A stretch of DNA of 64,000 bases from Artemisia argyi (GCA_030686995.1 CM060685.1:128613823-128677822), one strand, 5' to 3'. Shown: positions 11,686 to 22,848, counted from the first letter of the stretch. Made by a program: numbers and translations. The notes: generated from the letters alone by a model not told the origin.

Positions 11686-13121
11686 TGATGCGTGGTTTTG
11701 CAACCTTGCAAAATGTTTTACTTCTAAAGGGATCTTAAGAAGCTTGCAATCCCCACCAGGAAGTGTACCTGACCGATGTAGTATAGTGAGTGGCAAGTAC
11801 CGGGGGATTGATCGTTCTCTCAAGGAATAGTGTTCGTTAGGATTGAAACTAATCTAACTAGGTCTAAAGGTGAAGGACGATTCTTTTTGTATTTTTATAT
11901 TTCATGGAAAGCAAGTAAATATCTCGCGTATTGGAAGAGTGGGTGGAATTAGTTGCTAGCCAACTAACCCAAATAACTACTTAAACAATAAAAATAAAAT
12001 AAAAAGAAAATAAATTGTAGGAACTTCTATTGGAGAAAATCATATTTACTTAGATTTCATTACTCCCTAGTTATCTTTTATTGATTAGTTGATTTGTCAC
12101 AATTGCGTGGATGAAGGGTTGCATTCTTTTATACCATTCGTGGGGCCGTTTACGATCTTCCCCAACTCTATAAGCTTCTATCTCTTCCTATGATGACAGG
12201 TTTAGTATCCTATCATGACCCCATTAATAGTTACTTATGCATTTAATACAACCAATAAAACCGTAGTACACATCCGACTACGTTTCTTAAGACGTTTAAG
12301 CAAGTTACCATATAGGAGATTAGCCAGTTTTCTTAAGCCTAACACTAAAATCAATCACCCACAACAATCAATGACAAACCAACAATCAATAATCAATAAC
12401 TAGGTTTCATTATATAAGTAAACACAAATAAACCTAAGCTAGCATGTTAATAGAAAGAAAAGCATACAAGATAATCAAACAACATATAGACATATTGAAT
12501 GATTAATAGATAACTTATCTTCAATTAAACATGGATGAAAGAAGGGGTTTGAAATCCTTACAAAGGCTGTAAAATCGTCTAGGGTTTGTTGCACAAAAGT
12601 TCCTCCTCTAATGAATGAAAAATCCAAAAATATATATAGAAAATACAAGCTGACAACGTCACCTTTTGGGTCGTGACGCCGTCAAGTCGTCGCCGTACAA
12701 TTTCTCGGATTGCCTAGATCTACTCTTGACGCCGTCTGGTTCAAAGGGTTTTGGTGCTTCTCTCTTTACGTTAACATGTAATGGCCTTGGCGTTTTATAA
12801 CGTGACGCCGTCACATGTAATCTTCCAATTTTCTTTCTGGTGCGTCAAGTGTAAAGCAATTATCCACCTCTTGATTTTCGTATGACGGTGTCACTTTGTG
12901 ACACTTGACGCCGTAAGGTACTTTTTCCAGCTTGGATTATTGACTTTGCCTTTTTCTTCACTTTATGCTCCAAAAAAACGCCCAAAATGCCCCATTTTCC
13001 AGAATTCTTCTCCAATGTACCTAAATTGATGAAAGGAACGATTTGAGGTAATATTTGATCATAAAAACACAATTTAGGGCTTAAATGACTCCCTAAAAGC
13101 GTAACAAATTTCTCCTTATCA
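11686..13121 (-). repeat. 5' LTR of the left Athila-like element
   Basis: On the minus strand it runs from TGATAAGGAG (13121) to CACGCATCA (11686), about 1.44 kb. A related LTR lies at 49251-50765. Near 12650-12915 it carries at least six copies of the palindrome TGACG-N-CGTCA or close variants. The small open frames in it overlap this repetitive DNA and are not called. Confidence 0.85.
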
Positions 13122-13525
13122 CCTAGTATAACATGAATCCCCGGGACGTTTAGCAAAAGTCAACCAGCCATTCTTCTTCGCCTTTGTGTAAAAATAACGG
13201 AACAATATGACCACCGGTTCAATATCACAGACACGGCAAAGAATCTCAAAATGGGAAACCCTAGCCGCCCCAGGCGGATGAAGCTGCGATATATGGATGT
13301 TGTAGTACTTAAGAATGCTGACAAAAAACCTTGTCAAAGGCAGACGATATTGGGCATGATCAAACAAACGGGTGTAAACGCCTATCTTCCCCTATGGGGG
13401 ATGACGAATAAGATCACCATCGTTTGGACAGTTGGCCGTACCTCGACCGGAATATGGCAATTCTCCATAACCACGTCAAAGTCACGCTGGGAAAGGGTAA
13501 ATTTATCATCCCAAAATTCAACCAT
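13122..13525 (-). pseudogene. Fragment of plant 'gypsy-type putative transposase' (PF04195-like)
   Basis: ATG at 13525 (minus) begins MVEFWDDKFTLSQRDFD. After a frameshift near 13440 and one stop, the frame continues with GVYTRLFDHAQYRLPL, HISQLHPPGAARVSHFE, LCRVCDIEPV and KKNGWLTFAKR. This matches from memory the N-terminal domain annotated as 'Transposase (putative), gypsy type' in many Asteraceae retroelement ORFs; despite the name it is usually found in Tat-like gypsy elements. The frame ends exactly at the LTR junction at 13121, after CYTR, where the family continues. It was therefore cut by the Athila insertion and is non-functional. Confidence 0.75.
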
Positions 13526-14618
13526 GGTAACTCTCCGAAGAAACAAAGAAATACGGAAAGAAAAGGCGAGAATAATCGAAAATAATCCTAACAACGACGG
13601 AATAAAAGAAAGGAAAAAGAGTGAAAACAAAAATAAAAAACAACAACATTTAACCGCAGTACATTTACCCCAATGATAACCAGATAAGTGACGCGTGTCA
13701 AGGAAAACTTTGATCAACGGTCAAGGTAAATGGTAAAAAGATAAAGATAACAGCTAGGCAGTGACATAAACGGTTTAAAAACGGTCTACGTTCCTCCCCA
13801 CGATCTTATCCGCTGGCAAGACAAGGTCCGCACCAATAAAGGACCCAAGCCAGGATGGGAAACTAACAATTTAGTCTAGAAACATTCACCGCATGCTACC
13901 TAAGCACGCGAGCAATGAACGCACTAGACTGGGGGGACTTGATGACATATAGTACGGATAGCAGGCCTACTAGGCCTGGACTATCTCATACGAACTAGGC
14001 TCCGGCCCTACAAACAAAACAGGCTCTGGCCCTATAAACAAAATGGGCCCCGACCCAATGAGCAAACTGGACTCCAGCCCAACAAGCCAATAAAGTCAGA
14101 CAAGGCCAAAGCCCATACCATGAGCATGGCACAATCCGGAAAAACTAGGAGACATACGAGCAGCACTCCCGAAGTACGCTCTCGGTCCGGAAATCCACCT
14201 ACGTCCACAAACATCGATTAAGCTGCGAATCCTTGTCAGACAAGGGTCCCACTCCGGCTACTACAGCAATATGCGAAATCTTAGGAAACCCTAATATTTC
14301 CACCACCTATACAAGGAAACCCCAATTCACACTTTCGAGGTATGACTTTCTCAATCATCCAAACACTCAGATATTTCTCTGGGAACATGAGTACTTACTC
14401 TCACGCCGGAGCTTAATCTTGGGGTCCGTCCCCACGGTAAGGCTAATGGTTTGCCATCATTTGCGCAGGGAATATCACTCTTTACTTGGATTAGTGCATG
14501 AACTCTAAAGCGGACGACACGCTCCTGATAAGCCCAACTCTAACCTAGTCACACTTTTTGCCTTAACAATTTCTTATATCATAACTTAGTTTGTCACCAG
14601 AATATGGATTTGTCGTCA
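13526..14618. other. Unassigned repeat-like DNA, no gene
   Basis: No supported coding region. It lies upstream (minus sense) of the transposase-like fragment and may be the leader or LTR of that Tat-like element. It is GC-richer than its neighbours and holds imperfect repeats of 'GGCTC(C/T)GGCCCTA(C/T)AAACAAAA' at 13995-14080. A TATA-like CTATACAAGG stands at about 14306. I could not find LTR ends or a primer-binding site. Confidence 0.4.
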
Positions 14619-15938
14619 AAGGCTTTACATGATTGGCTAATCAAACCTGGTAGTCAAACAATAAGTATTAAAAATGTTTAATGTGGTTTAGAAAGTATTA
14701 TGTATCATAAGTAAAAGGGATAAGAACTTGAGAGACCTAAGTTGCCAGAATCTTAAAATGGTACTAGAACCAACTTGTTCTAGCACCAAAACTGGATTGT
14801 TATAGTACTAGAAGGGCTATTCTTGCCAAAACCTCAAACTAGCACTAGAACCAACTTGTTCTAGTGCTAAGAATGAATTGTTGTAGTGCCAAAGGGACTA
14901 AAGTTGCCAACTAGGCAAACTAACAATCTAACTAGTATATCCTAGAAATTTCTACACATTTCTCATTTGTTTAAGAGGGTGTGTGGGTGTCGGTTTATAA
15001 GGAAAAAAACAGGGAAAAAGAATAGACAAGATGGAGCTATGATGATGAGTTATGATGGTTATGTGATTTAATTCAAGAAATGGTTTCTAGCTTGGTTCCT
15101 ACACAAGGTAAGTGATGTTAATTAGTGTTTTGATGAGTTAAGAAATTAGGGTTCATGAACCCTAATTTGGGATAAATGGATAAATGATGTTTTAAGCGAG
15201 TAAGGGTGTTATAATGATTATGAGATGGTTTATAATGGGTAAAAGTTAATGATTCAATGTATTAAGTATCATATGATCATATATGATCATATGATGATTA
15301 AAAAGGATTAAAGGTTATGACGGTTGTTATAGTTATTGGTTATGTGTTATTAAGTGTTATGTATGATGATTATGAACTAGGATGATGATGGTGGTATTAT
15401 GATTATGACTTAGCTTGGAGCTAAGGTAAGTAGCTATAGTTAATATGTGTTAATATGGATATTTGCAAGTATGTATTATGATTGAAATTTAAGGAATGGA
15501 GTAATGGATTAGGAAGTATGTCGAGGAATTGCTTAGTTAGATGACCGGAAGTTAGACTATGATTATGAATGGCTAAGGTATGTTTGTAATGGATATGTGT
15601 TATGGTTAATATGGCATGATGTGTTAAATGGTTTAAGTGTGAATTGATGTATTATCATGTGTTAACTTAGTTACTTACTAAGCGAAAGCTTACCGTTATA
15701 GTTTACAATGTTTTGTAGGTTCTTTTGAGAGTTTTATGGCTTGGATTAAAGCTTAAGAACTGAAAGTGCGGATGTTAGTAAGTTTGTATGTTTATAGGAG
15801 CTTAGTTGTCGAATACCGAGCTCCAAGTCAAAGTTGAACCCCCAATGATCTTAAAATGGTTTGTAATCATATGGTCGAGTGTCATAGTCTACGTCATGGT
15901 CATTAAAGTATTTTGGTGATGAAATGGGTTGTTATAGA
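14619..15938 (+). repeat. 5' LTR of Tekay-like element A (first segment)
   Basis: Starts within TCAAAGGCTTTAC, 118 bp into the LTR when compared with the 3' copy. It contains palindromes at 14759-14780 and 14841-14868; the second is a perfect 11-bp stem, AGCACTAGAAC-CAACTT-GTTCTAGTGCT. The segment ends where a solo LTR begins (target duplication ATAGA at 15934-15938) and resumes at 17651. No genes. Confidence 0.8.
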
Positions 15939-17650
15939 TGTTGATATAAATAAATGACTAAAAACGTTATTCATATCTTTCGATATCTCTATGTTTTGAT
16001 AATCACAAAATGAAAACCCATCAAACCAAAGATCATGACGTAAACAAGTATTTAGTAGTAAATAATCACTTTTACCATCTAATCACTTAAGGTATGAATA
16101 AACAAAGTGTACAATGCATTATAAGATCAAAGGGGTATTAAATTAATTATTACAAAGTTTATTTTAATATATAAACTTATTATATATTTTTGAAAAACAT
16201 TTTTGGTAATAAAGAAAAATGTTTTAATCACACTAAATATATGAATTCAAATTTTTAACAAAAATCAGTTAGTTTTTCACCAAATAAACTTTTCCCACTA
16301 AAACACAGGATTTCTGGTCGTTACAGCTGGGCGGCCCCCTTAATTAAAAGAGGCGGTCCCCTTAATTTTAAGGGGACCGGCCATGATTTAAGGGGACCGG
16401 CACGCTCCAGTTGTCAGAAATCTTTGCCTATAAATACCACCTTAAATCTGGAATTTTTCTCTACCTTTTTGCACTAAAAACTTTCTGATTCAAACCTCCA
16501 TTTCCATCTTAAAAATCCTTTGATCATATAATTCATAAGCCTTTGTTTCCAAGTGATCCAAAGCCTCATCCACTCAAGTGCAAAGAGAAGAATACTTCTA
16601 TTTATCAAGACTAGAAGTATTACAACTTAGTATCATCTTGCTATCTAAGTTGTTTGATCATTTCATCTTGTTTATCATTCATTCTTTGGTGAATATAGTG
16701 TATACATTGTTTAGCTAGATTTAGATATAGGACCTAGATTTATTGAAGGTGTGAAGTGGTACTAGTAGTGAAGAAGTAGAGGTGCATAGGATTAGTGGTA
16801 GAAGAAATAAGAAGTGGTAGTATATTGAAGTAGAGATTAGTTGTGAAGAAAAAGAAGTTGAAGCCTTGAAGTTGATAAGACCTTGAAGCCTAGAAGTTGT
16901 GAAGAAGTATATATCTTGGAGTAGTGGATAGAACCAAGTAGTGAAGGTGTGAAGAAACAAGTGGCTTGAAGAAGAAGAGTTAGGAAGTAGAAAGGTATGA
17001 AGAAGATAGGTGTGAAGTAGAAAGGTGTGAAGAAGAATTGGTGTGAAGTAAATTGGTGTGAAGAAGTTGTGTAGAAGTTGTGATTGAGTTGTGACGAAGT
17101 TGTGGTGTGAAATTTGGTGTGTAAGGTTTTCTCCGCCATAAGGGAGGTTATTGATCTAGTGAAGAAAACTCTCGAGTAGGTAACTCGGGGAGTAGAGTAG
17201 GGCAAGGAAGGTGTCCTTGTAGCCGAACCACTATAAATCCTTTGTCTCTCGGTTTGATCTTTTCATCTCTCACTCTTTGATTATTTACTTGTTAGCATTT
17301 CATACATAATTATAATTGCTTGTGTTGTGCATATATTGATTTCACATAAAGATCAAACTAGGATTCATTCATAACATTAATTTTATAAAAAACAAACCAA
17401 GTACATAAACTCTTATTAAAACACATATACATATATATGCGTATGTATGATATATGAAATTGTAAATTCTTTCCCAACATTATATATAAGTAGTGTTTAT
17501 ACGAAAATCGTAAATAAACTAGTATCTATATTTTTACATTAAAGAGTTTTGAAATTTACGTCTATTCTTTAGAAGCAAACTTTTATAAAACAAATAAAAC
17601 GAAAAAGACGTAAAACTATTCAACCCCCCCCCCCCTTCTATTTTTCCACA
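15939..17650 (+). mobile_element. Sirevirus-type solo LTR
   Basis: One 1712-bp LTR from TGTTGATATAAATAAATG to TTTTTCCACA, flanked by the perfect duplication ATAGA (15934-15938 and 17651-17655). The same LTR family, in reverse orientation, flanks the elements at 23456-30088 and 52746-62082. In sense order it has the palindrome cluster (16331-16400), TATA box CCTATAAATACC (16428-16438), a GAAG/GTGTGAAG-rich variable tract (16740-17120), a conserved ACTCGGGGAGTAGAGTAGGG block and GTCCTTGTAGCCGAACCACT (about 17210). A solo LTR with intact duplication implies LTR-LTR recombination. Confidence 0.93.
16331..16400 (+). promoter_or_regulatory. Palindrome cluster upstream of the LTR TATA box
   Basis: Tandem inverted arms of GGCGG(C/T)CCCCTTAA and TTAAGGGGACCGG(C/C). 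It ends about 30 bp before a TATA box. The same cluster recurs six more times in the window, always in Sirevirus-type elements. Clusters of palindromic motifs are reported from Sirevirus LTRs; the family-specific sequence here is what I read directly. Confidence 0.8.
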
Positions 17651-17856
17651 ATAGAAATGGTTAAAGTGTATGTAATAGGTTAAAGGAGTGTTTGGATTAG
17701 AGCCTATATATACCCATTTTGGGGTCAAACGGGTCGAATGATTATGAAAATTATGTATTATGTTATGTTAAAGATTTATGGAAAGTTTCATTAATTTTAG
17801 AGTCATGGAAGTCGAGTTTTCTGGAAAATGTGTTAAGTATATTTTGGGACAGTTTC

Positions 17857-19315
17857 TGATGCAGGGGCGTAAAGCCATATGATGAGATCAAATAAGTACA
17901 TTTTACTACCATCATTTATCCTATTTAATTGACTTGTTTTATATTATTTTGTATGAGAATTGGTGCCTTAATGTTTACTTTAGTGATTCTCAGGTAAAAA
18001 CAGGCCATTAGGTGAAAGTTAATGATATTGGACGAATTATGGCGATAAATGATCAAGATTTGAAAAGTCTACTGATATTCAAGAGATGTGTTGTATCTCT
18101 CTCAACAGATACGCTGCAACATCATACTTAGATGAATTAGAAGACCATTGCCTAACTTTGAAGAATGTGCCGCATCTTATTACAACATGCGCCGCATATG
18201 AAACTTTGGTCAACGAAGAATAATCAACTTGTTCTACTCCAAAATACGCCGTATCTCATCTACAACATGCGGCGTATCAGCTAAAGACTTCACCAGATTC
18301 TATCCAAGACGTTAAAGAACATGCACCGCATAGAGAAACAAGTTACGCGGCATCTAAAGGCGGTGGACGAATATTCCAGAATATAATAATCTTGGACCCG
18401 ACGCGAAGTTAAGTAGATGCGCCATATCTGTCATCAACATGCGACGCATCGAGCCCTCTGACATAACCTATAAATACCCCAAGACAGATATGAGTTTTGT
18501 GTACAGAAAAACCCTAAGGAGACGACTTCAGTCGAAGAAGCATCATAAGACACGCCCCAAACGAAGATCTTAGAGCCGTAAAAAGGTCCTGCATGTGTAT
18601 AATTCATTAAGTTGTTTTATTTTGTTTATTGTATTAGTAAGCTTTAATCCATTAGGATTGATAGGCTTGTGGCCACCAAACTGCTCCCCTTAAAATTGTT
18701 TTTCCATCGGTTAAAGTTTATATGATTGATGTTTTTGGTGAATTATATTTGTGCATTGATAACTGATGTGTTTAGTTGAGTCTTCTGGGCTACCATACCT
18801 GTTCCTCGCCTACTTATCTAGTGTCTAGAAAGTAGGAGAAACATAAGTAATCATTAAGGGTTTACTCGCCGATATATAGGATCCAACAAGACAGATTAGA
18901 TTACGATACTCATCACATAAAACTAGCAATATAACAAGTGACAAGCTACATAATTATAAGGACAGGTTTTCTTACGTGTTTCTGTTATCTATCTGTGTAC
19001 GTGATTGCTATTCATTGATTCGTTCTCATTAGTTTTACTTTTATTGTTTATTAAATCTGTGTTAGTCTCTCAGGCTAAAACCCCTTTTTATTAGATTAGG
19101 ATTGTAAATCTAACTTAGATATTAAAATACTAATTAAATCAACTAGATATTACGTTTCATTCTTAGTGTTCGACACTCTATTTACCACTATATGCATATT
19201 GATCGGGTACACTGCTCGTTAAGTGTGTGTGTTAGCAATAAGTCGGCTAAATATAAATGTAAAAATTGAAAAGGCCTAAACACCCTATGCTACACGGACA
19301 CGACAAAACGCATCA
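17857..19315 (+). repeat. 5' LTR of the plus-strand Athila-like element
   Basis: From TGATGCAGGGGCG to AAAACGCATCA, 1459 bp. Between 18100 and 18460 it holds about nine copies of a semi-palindromic motif near GATRCG-N-CGYATC, in pairs. TATA-like CCTATAAATACCCC at about 18468-18481. Confidence 0.85.
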
Positions 19316-19321
19316 AGTTTT

Positions 19322-19339
19322 TGGCGCCGCTGCCGGGGA
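19322..19339 (+). other. Primer-binding site, tRNA-Asp type
   Basis: TGGCGCCGCTGCCGGGGA, six bases after the LTR end; a near-perfect Athila/Tat type site. Confidence 0.93.
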
Positions 19340-19549
19340 ATGAATTGTTAATATCTGTTTATTTGATTAGTATTTTAATTAGATTCTAACCACTAACTTT
19401 GTTGTATATTAGTATAGATTGCATTCATTGTATGCTTTGCATATTTTATTTTTCTTGTTTGTTTGTTTTGTTTATTATTATTTTCTGTAATTTTTATTTT
19501 CTTTTTATTTTTCTGTTTTACTGCTATCTGTTGTATTTTGCTGATCTAA

Positions 19550-19900
19550 ACGATGCGACGAATCTGATTTATCAGATACGGCGCATTGCGTTTTTTATTT
19601 TTATACACTGAGTAAACTTAAAATTCGAAGTACGGTGCATCTATCCCCCTAGATACGACGTATTCTGTTTTTAATCAGGAAATTTTTAAAACTCTAAAGA
19701 GATACGACGCATCTACCTCGACAGTTGCGGCGCATCTAGTTATTTATTAAAAACGATTTTTTGAATTAATCAAACTGAGATATGACGCATCTGTTTTCAT
19801 AGATACGACATATCCTTTTTCTGAATAAAAGACTAATTTAATCTTTAACGTAATAAGATACGACGCATCCTACTTCTGGGTTACGGCGCATCGACAGCAG
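19550..19900 (+). repeat. Palindromic motif array, leader side
   Basis: About ten copies of AGATACGACGCATCT-like motifs (GATRCG-N-CGYATC), mostly in pairs 18-25 bp apart, between the primer-binding site and the accessory gene. None occur inside the gene (19981-21716). Confidence 0.8.
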
Positions 19901-19980
19901 ATATCAGCAATTTTTACCTTCAATCATTTCCTTACTAATTATCTTCTATCAGGCAAATTCTACTGATCTATTTACCTATT

Positions 19981-21716
19981 ATGACAGGGAATATTATGGA
20001 AGATATCACTATTGACGAATACTTGACTATGGAGGGAAAGGAGACGATGAGATGCACAAGTTCTCCGATTACGAAAATTTGGACATTGGAGGACGATGAT
20101 GATTGTGAAGTTTATGAAATTAACTTAAAAGAGTTTCCAGCATTACGTATGGGCAATACTAATTCAGAAAGTCCGGAATGGGAAAATGGCTGTCCAATTT
20201 TGGATGAGACCTTTGATGCTATTAATTGTAACTCACCACTCTTTGACGAATTATTTGAATCAGTATCTCACACTTCTATGCCAATATACTCTATTAAGAC
20301 TTATGAAAGGGATAAAGTTGATTTACTCGCGATTGATGCTGACCTATTTACTTGGGAAACCCCTCTTGAAACCCTATTTGCTGAGTTGAAATGTTTGGAT
20401 GACTTGTTCGTTTATGATTTGTTATGAGCTACACTGATGACGAATTACTCCAGCTATGGCCTATGATAGAATCCAAATGATTGGTTTGGACTACTATTGA
20501 AGAAGAAGAAGGGAGATTTCGAATTAAATACATGAGAAATATTGATGTGATGCATAAAGAGAAAAATTTTGAGACTTAAAAATTTTCTTATATGCCTTAT
20601 GAGGAACAATTCTATAGATTGGACATTAGTGATCTTGAAGAAGAAATGATATATGTTGAGGCTGAAATCTTGCTCAATAAAAGGTTGGTGAGATTGATTG
20701 ATATTTCTTTGGGGGATTGGTTGAAGATTAAGTACATTGATCGGAAGTATGCTCCAAAACATGAAGTTATTAACATAATAACGACATGGTTGTTATGTAG
20801 CTTTAAAAAACAATTTGATGGGTTTATGGAAATTAGGAAAAGGAGGCTAGTTGACATGAGCTTCGATGTCAATTATGACCCTAATGATAATAATTTTTCA
20901 GATTGGTTAGCTAGTAAATTCAACAACCATAAAACCATGGATCGTGAAACTAAAAATGTACTTTGGGTATATTGGATGAGAGGAAAAGATGAAGAAATGG
21001 AAACGGAAAATGAATCATTATGTGATGATTCTACTTTAACAGATAATATGGAAGAATTGTGTAGCATTGACATTGACGTGTTTGACTATGAAACACCATT
21101 ATGTAAACAATTATAGGAATTCAACTATCTTCTTCAAATCGATATCGAGATATTCATGGACGATGAATATTTAAAGAATAAATGGTATTATGAATGGAAC
21201 AATCAAGTACCATGGGTAGAAAATGAGCCTTGGCTTGAATATGAAACTTGGGACCAACTTTCTAACAATATGATCCATACATGTCAACCATTTCGATTCA
21301 AAGATGGGAGAGCTGAATGGCCCACTTGCAATTGGAAAACTGAGAATCAATGTAATGGAGGAAATCTTCCTGGACTATATAGCACCGGGTGCTGGACTTA
21401 TTGTGAAAGCTTAAATTGGCATGAAGAGCTTGAAGATGGGGACTTGAAAACTCATGTTCTAATGGAAAGAGCTTTTCTTATCAATCAATTTGAAGAACAA
21501 GATAATGAAGAAACCAAATTTCGCCATTGGCTTACGCAATGTTTCGGAAATTTTAATAAGCTTAATCATGAACTTATGATGCACTTAGAAGATTACTGGT
21601 GGAATCAATGTGACAAAGAAGCATCATTCAAAGACACGTGGAAGTACCACGAACTTCAAAACTCTGAGCATGACGAATGTGAAGAAGATGTTGATGGCGT
21701 TAATGATAAAAAATAA
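19981..21716 (+). pseudogene. Athila-associated accessory protein gene, broken
   Basis: The first frame (19981-20427, 148 aa) is acidic and starts MTGNIMEDITIDEY. A second frame begins with an ATG overlapping its stop (20424) and runs to 21716 with stops at 20478, about 20577 and 21114. The second frame contains NVLWVYWMRGKDEE, VPWVENEPWLEYETW, CQPFRFKDGRAEWPTCNWK and CNGGNLPG, a Trp/Cys-rich region. From memory the same motifs occur in predicted proteins of Tanacetum and Artemisia linked to Athila-like elements. Its function is unknown to me. No membrane segment or signal peptide is visible. It lies where gag-pol would normally be and is followed by the GGGAGACAACCC motif. Confidence 0.65.
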
Positions 21717-21767
21717 AGAGCTTAACATGAGTCTAACTTGAAGACTCTAGAATAAAGAAAAGTGCTT

Positions 21768-21790
21768 ACCGGGAGACAACCCGGATTTAT
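21768..21790 (+). other. Conserved 'GGGAG(G/A)CAACCC' motif
   Basis: TGCTTACCGGGAGACAACCCGG forms a short hairpin-like inverted repeat (CCGGG...CCCGG) just after the accessory gene. The related GCTTCTTGGGAGGCAACCC lies at 62436-62460 (minus) in the other Athila-like element. The motif recurs in plant Athila/Tat elements; its role is not known to me. Confidence 0.7.
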
Positions 21791-21829
21791 CTTTACTGTT
21801 TTTGTTGTTGAGTCTGTTAGACTTGTAGC

Positions 21830-22050
21830 AGATGTGGCGCATCTCTATCAATAGATGCGGTGTATCTACAGCAAAGGTCATATATGTTTTTTTTTCTGCA
21901 TTTTATTTTCTGAACTATGAACTTTCTGTCAGTTTATTTAACACGGCGCATCCCTAGTTAAGAATGCGACGTATCTAATCATTCTGACCCGTACCAATTC
22001 CAGGCTCGATACAGTGCATCTTCTTCAATAAGATGTGACGCATCGACTGA
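21830..22050 (+). repeat. Palindromic motif array, 3' side
   Basis: Six more GATRCG-N-CGYATC-type motifs in three pairs (about 21832/21854, 21942/21963, 22010/22031), downstream of the accessory gene. Confidence 0.75.
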
Positions 22051-22282
22051 CCTGATGCTTTACAGTTTTATTTTTATTTTTATTTTTTATTTTTTATTTT
22101 CTAACCATTAATGTATTTTGTACAAGTATCGATCTTCTTAAACTCAGGTGTATAATTGGTGGTTCTTATATTTATTGCTCGCAAATGCATAATGGAGGAT
22201 CAAACCGAGCAAATCTCAGGAGAGTTTTTCGTTCTAATTCTTTTAAATTTCCTGTTTTTAATTTTAATAAACAACGAGGATG

Positions 22283-22310
22283 TTGTTTAACTTAAGTAGG
22301 GGGATGCAGA
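22283..22310 (+). other. Polypurine-type motif of the Athila-like element
   Basis: GAGGATGTTGTTTAACTTAAG followed by TAGGGGGATG. Athila/Tat elements carry a GGGGACAATGTT...AAGTGTGGGGG motif near the 3' end, which this matches with changes. Confidence 0.6.
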
Positions 22311-22355
22311 ATTAGAACTTTTACTTAACTCTAACTTGTCCTTATTTTTCAAGAA

Positions 22356-22846
22356 TGTTGGGAATTACATTAACAGTTACCATGGCTAGTATGGAGATTA
22401 CAACTGCTTGCAACTGCTGAAGAATGCACTAGCAGTGGAAACTCATTACCACTGCTAGTACATATTATTACCACTGCTGTTAGGATAACTGTTAGGAAAC
22501 TTGTATAGATAAATATAGAATAGATTTGGTGTATATCTTATTCTATTATCTTTATACGTATCTTGTAGAAGAGGACTCCTTGTGCTATAAAAGGAGGTCC
22601 TAGGTTTAGGTTTGACATACGTTTTTCTTAGAGCTTCAAGGTTGTAACCCTAGTGATACAAAGATCACTCGTATTATTATTCTTAATAATATTGGAGCTA
22701 ACAGTTTGGTTAACTCATTATTTTCATTCATATATAATTGTTTTGTTCACATACAAACTTCTATGTATTACTAAGTAGATTCCGCATACTTAGTGGTATA
22801 ATTCAAAGTATCATTCTAATACAGATCAAGGTGTTTAGATCAATCA
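22356..22846 (+). repeat. 5' LTR of the copia element
   Basis: From TGTTGGGAATTACATTAAC to GTTTAGATCAATCA, about 490 bp. It contains GCTATAAAAGGAGGTCC (TATA box, about 22579-22590). The repeated ACTGCTAGTA/ACTGCTGTTAG words differ in copy number from the other LTR. Confidence 0.9.
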
Positions 22847-22848
22847 AG

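Larger units (their letters stand above)
10394..13121 (-). mobile_element. Athila-like element, left copy (5' part, gag truncated by window)
   Basis: Minus-strand order is LTR (13121 to 11686), primer-binding site (11679-11662) and gag (11513 leftward). Gag is interrupted at 10394 by the LARD and resumes at 12-1 before leaving the window. At the right end the LTR abuts a decayed transposase-like frame, with CCTAG (13122-13126) as its half of a target duplication; the other half is outside the window. The lineage is called from the tRNA-Asp type site and the gag sequence. Confidence 0.8.
17857..22355 (+). mobile_element. Athila-like element, plus strand, no gag-pol (5' part)
   Basis: LTR 17857-19315, primer-binding site 19322-19339, a broken accessory gene 19981-21716, the conserved GCTTACCGGGAGACAACCCGG motif, and a polypurine-type tract near 22283-22307. 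A copia element interrupts it at 22356 and its sequence resumes at 44478. I could not find its 3' LTR or the second half of a target duplication (GTTTC at 17852-17856), so the right end is uncertain. No capsid, protease, RT or integrase was seen. Confidence 0.75.

Noticed and set aside
13251..13676. 141-codon plus-strand ORF
   Set aside because: Antisense to the PF04195-like fragment; no recognisable domain and biased composition.
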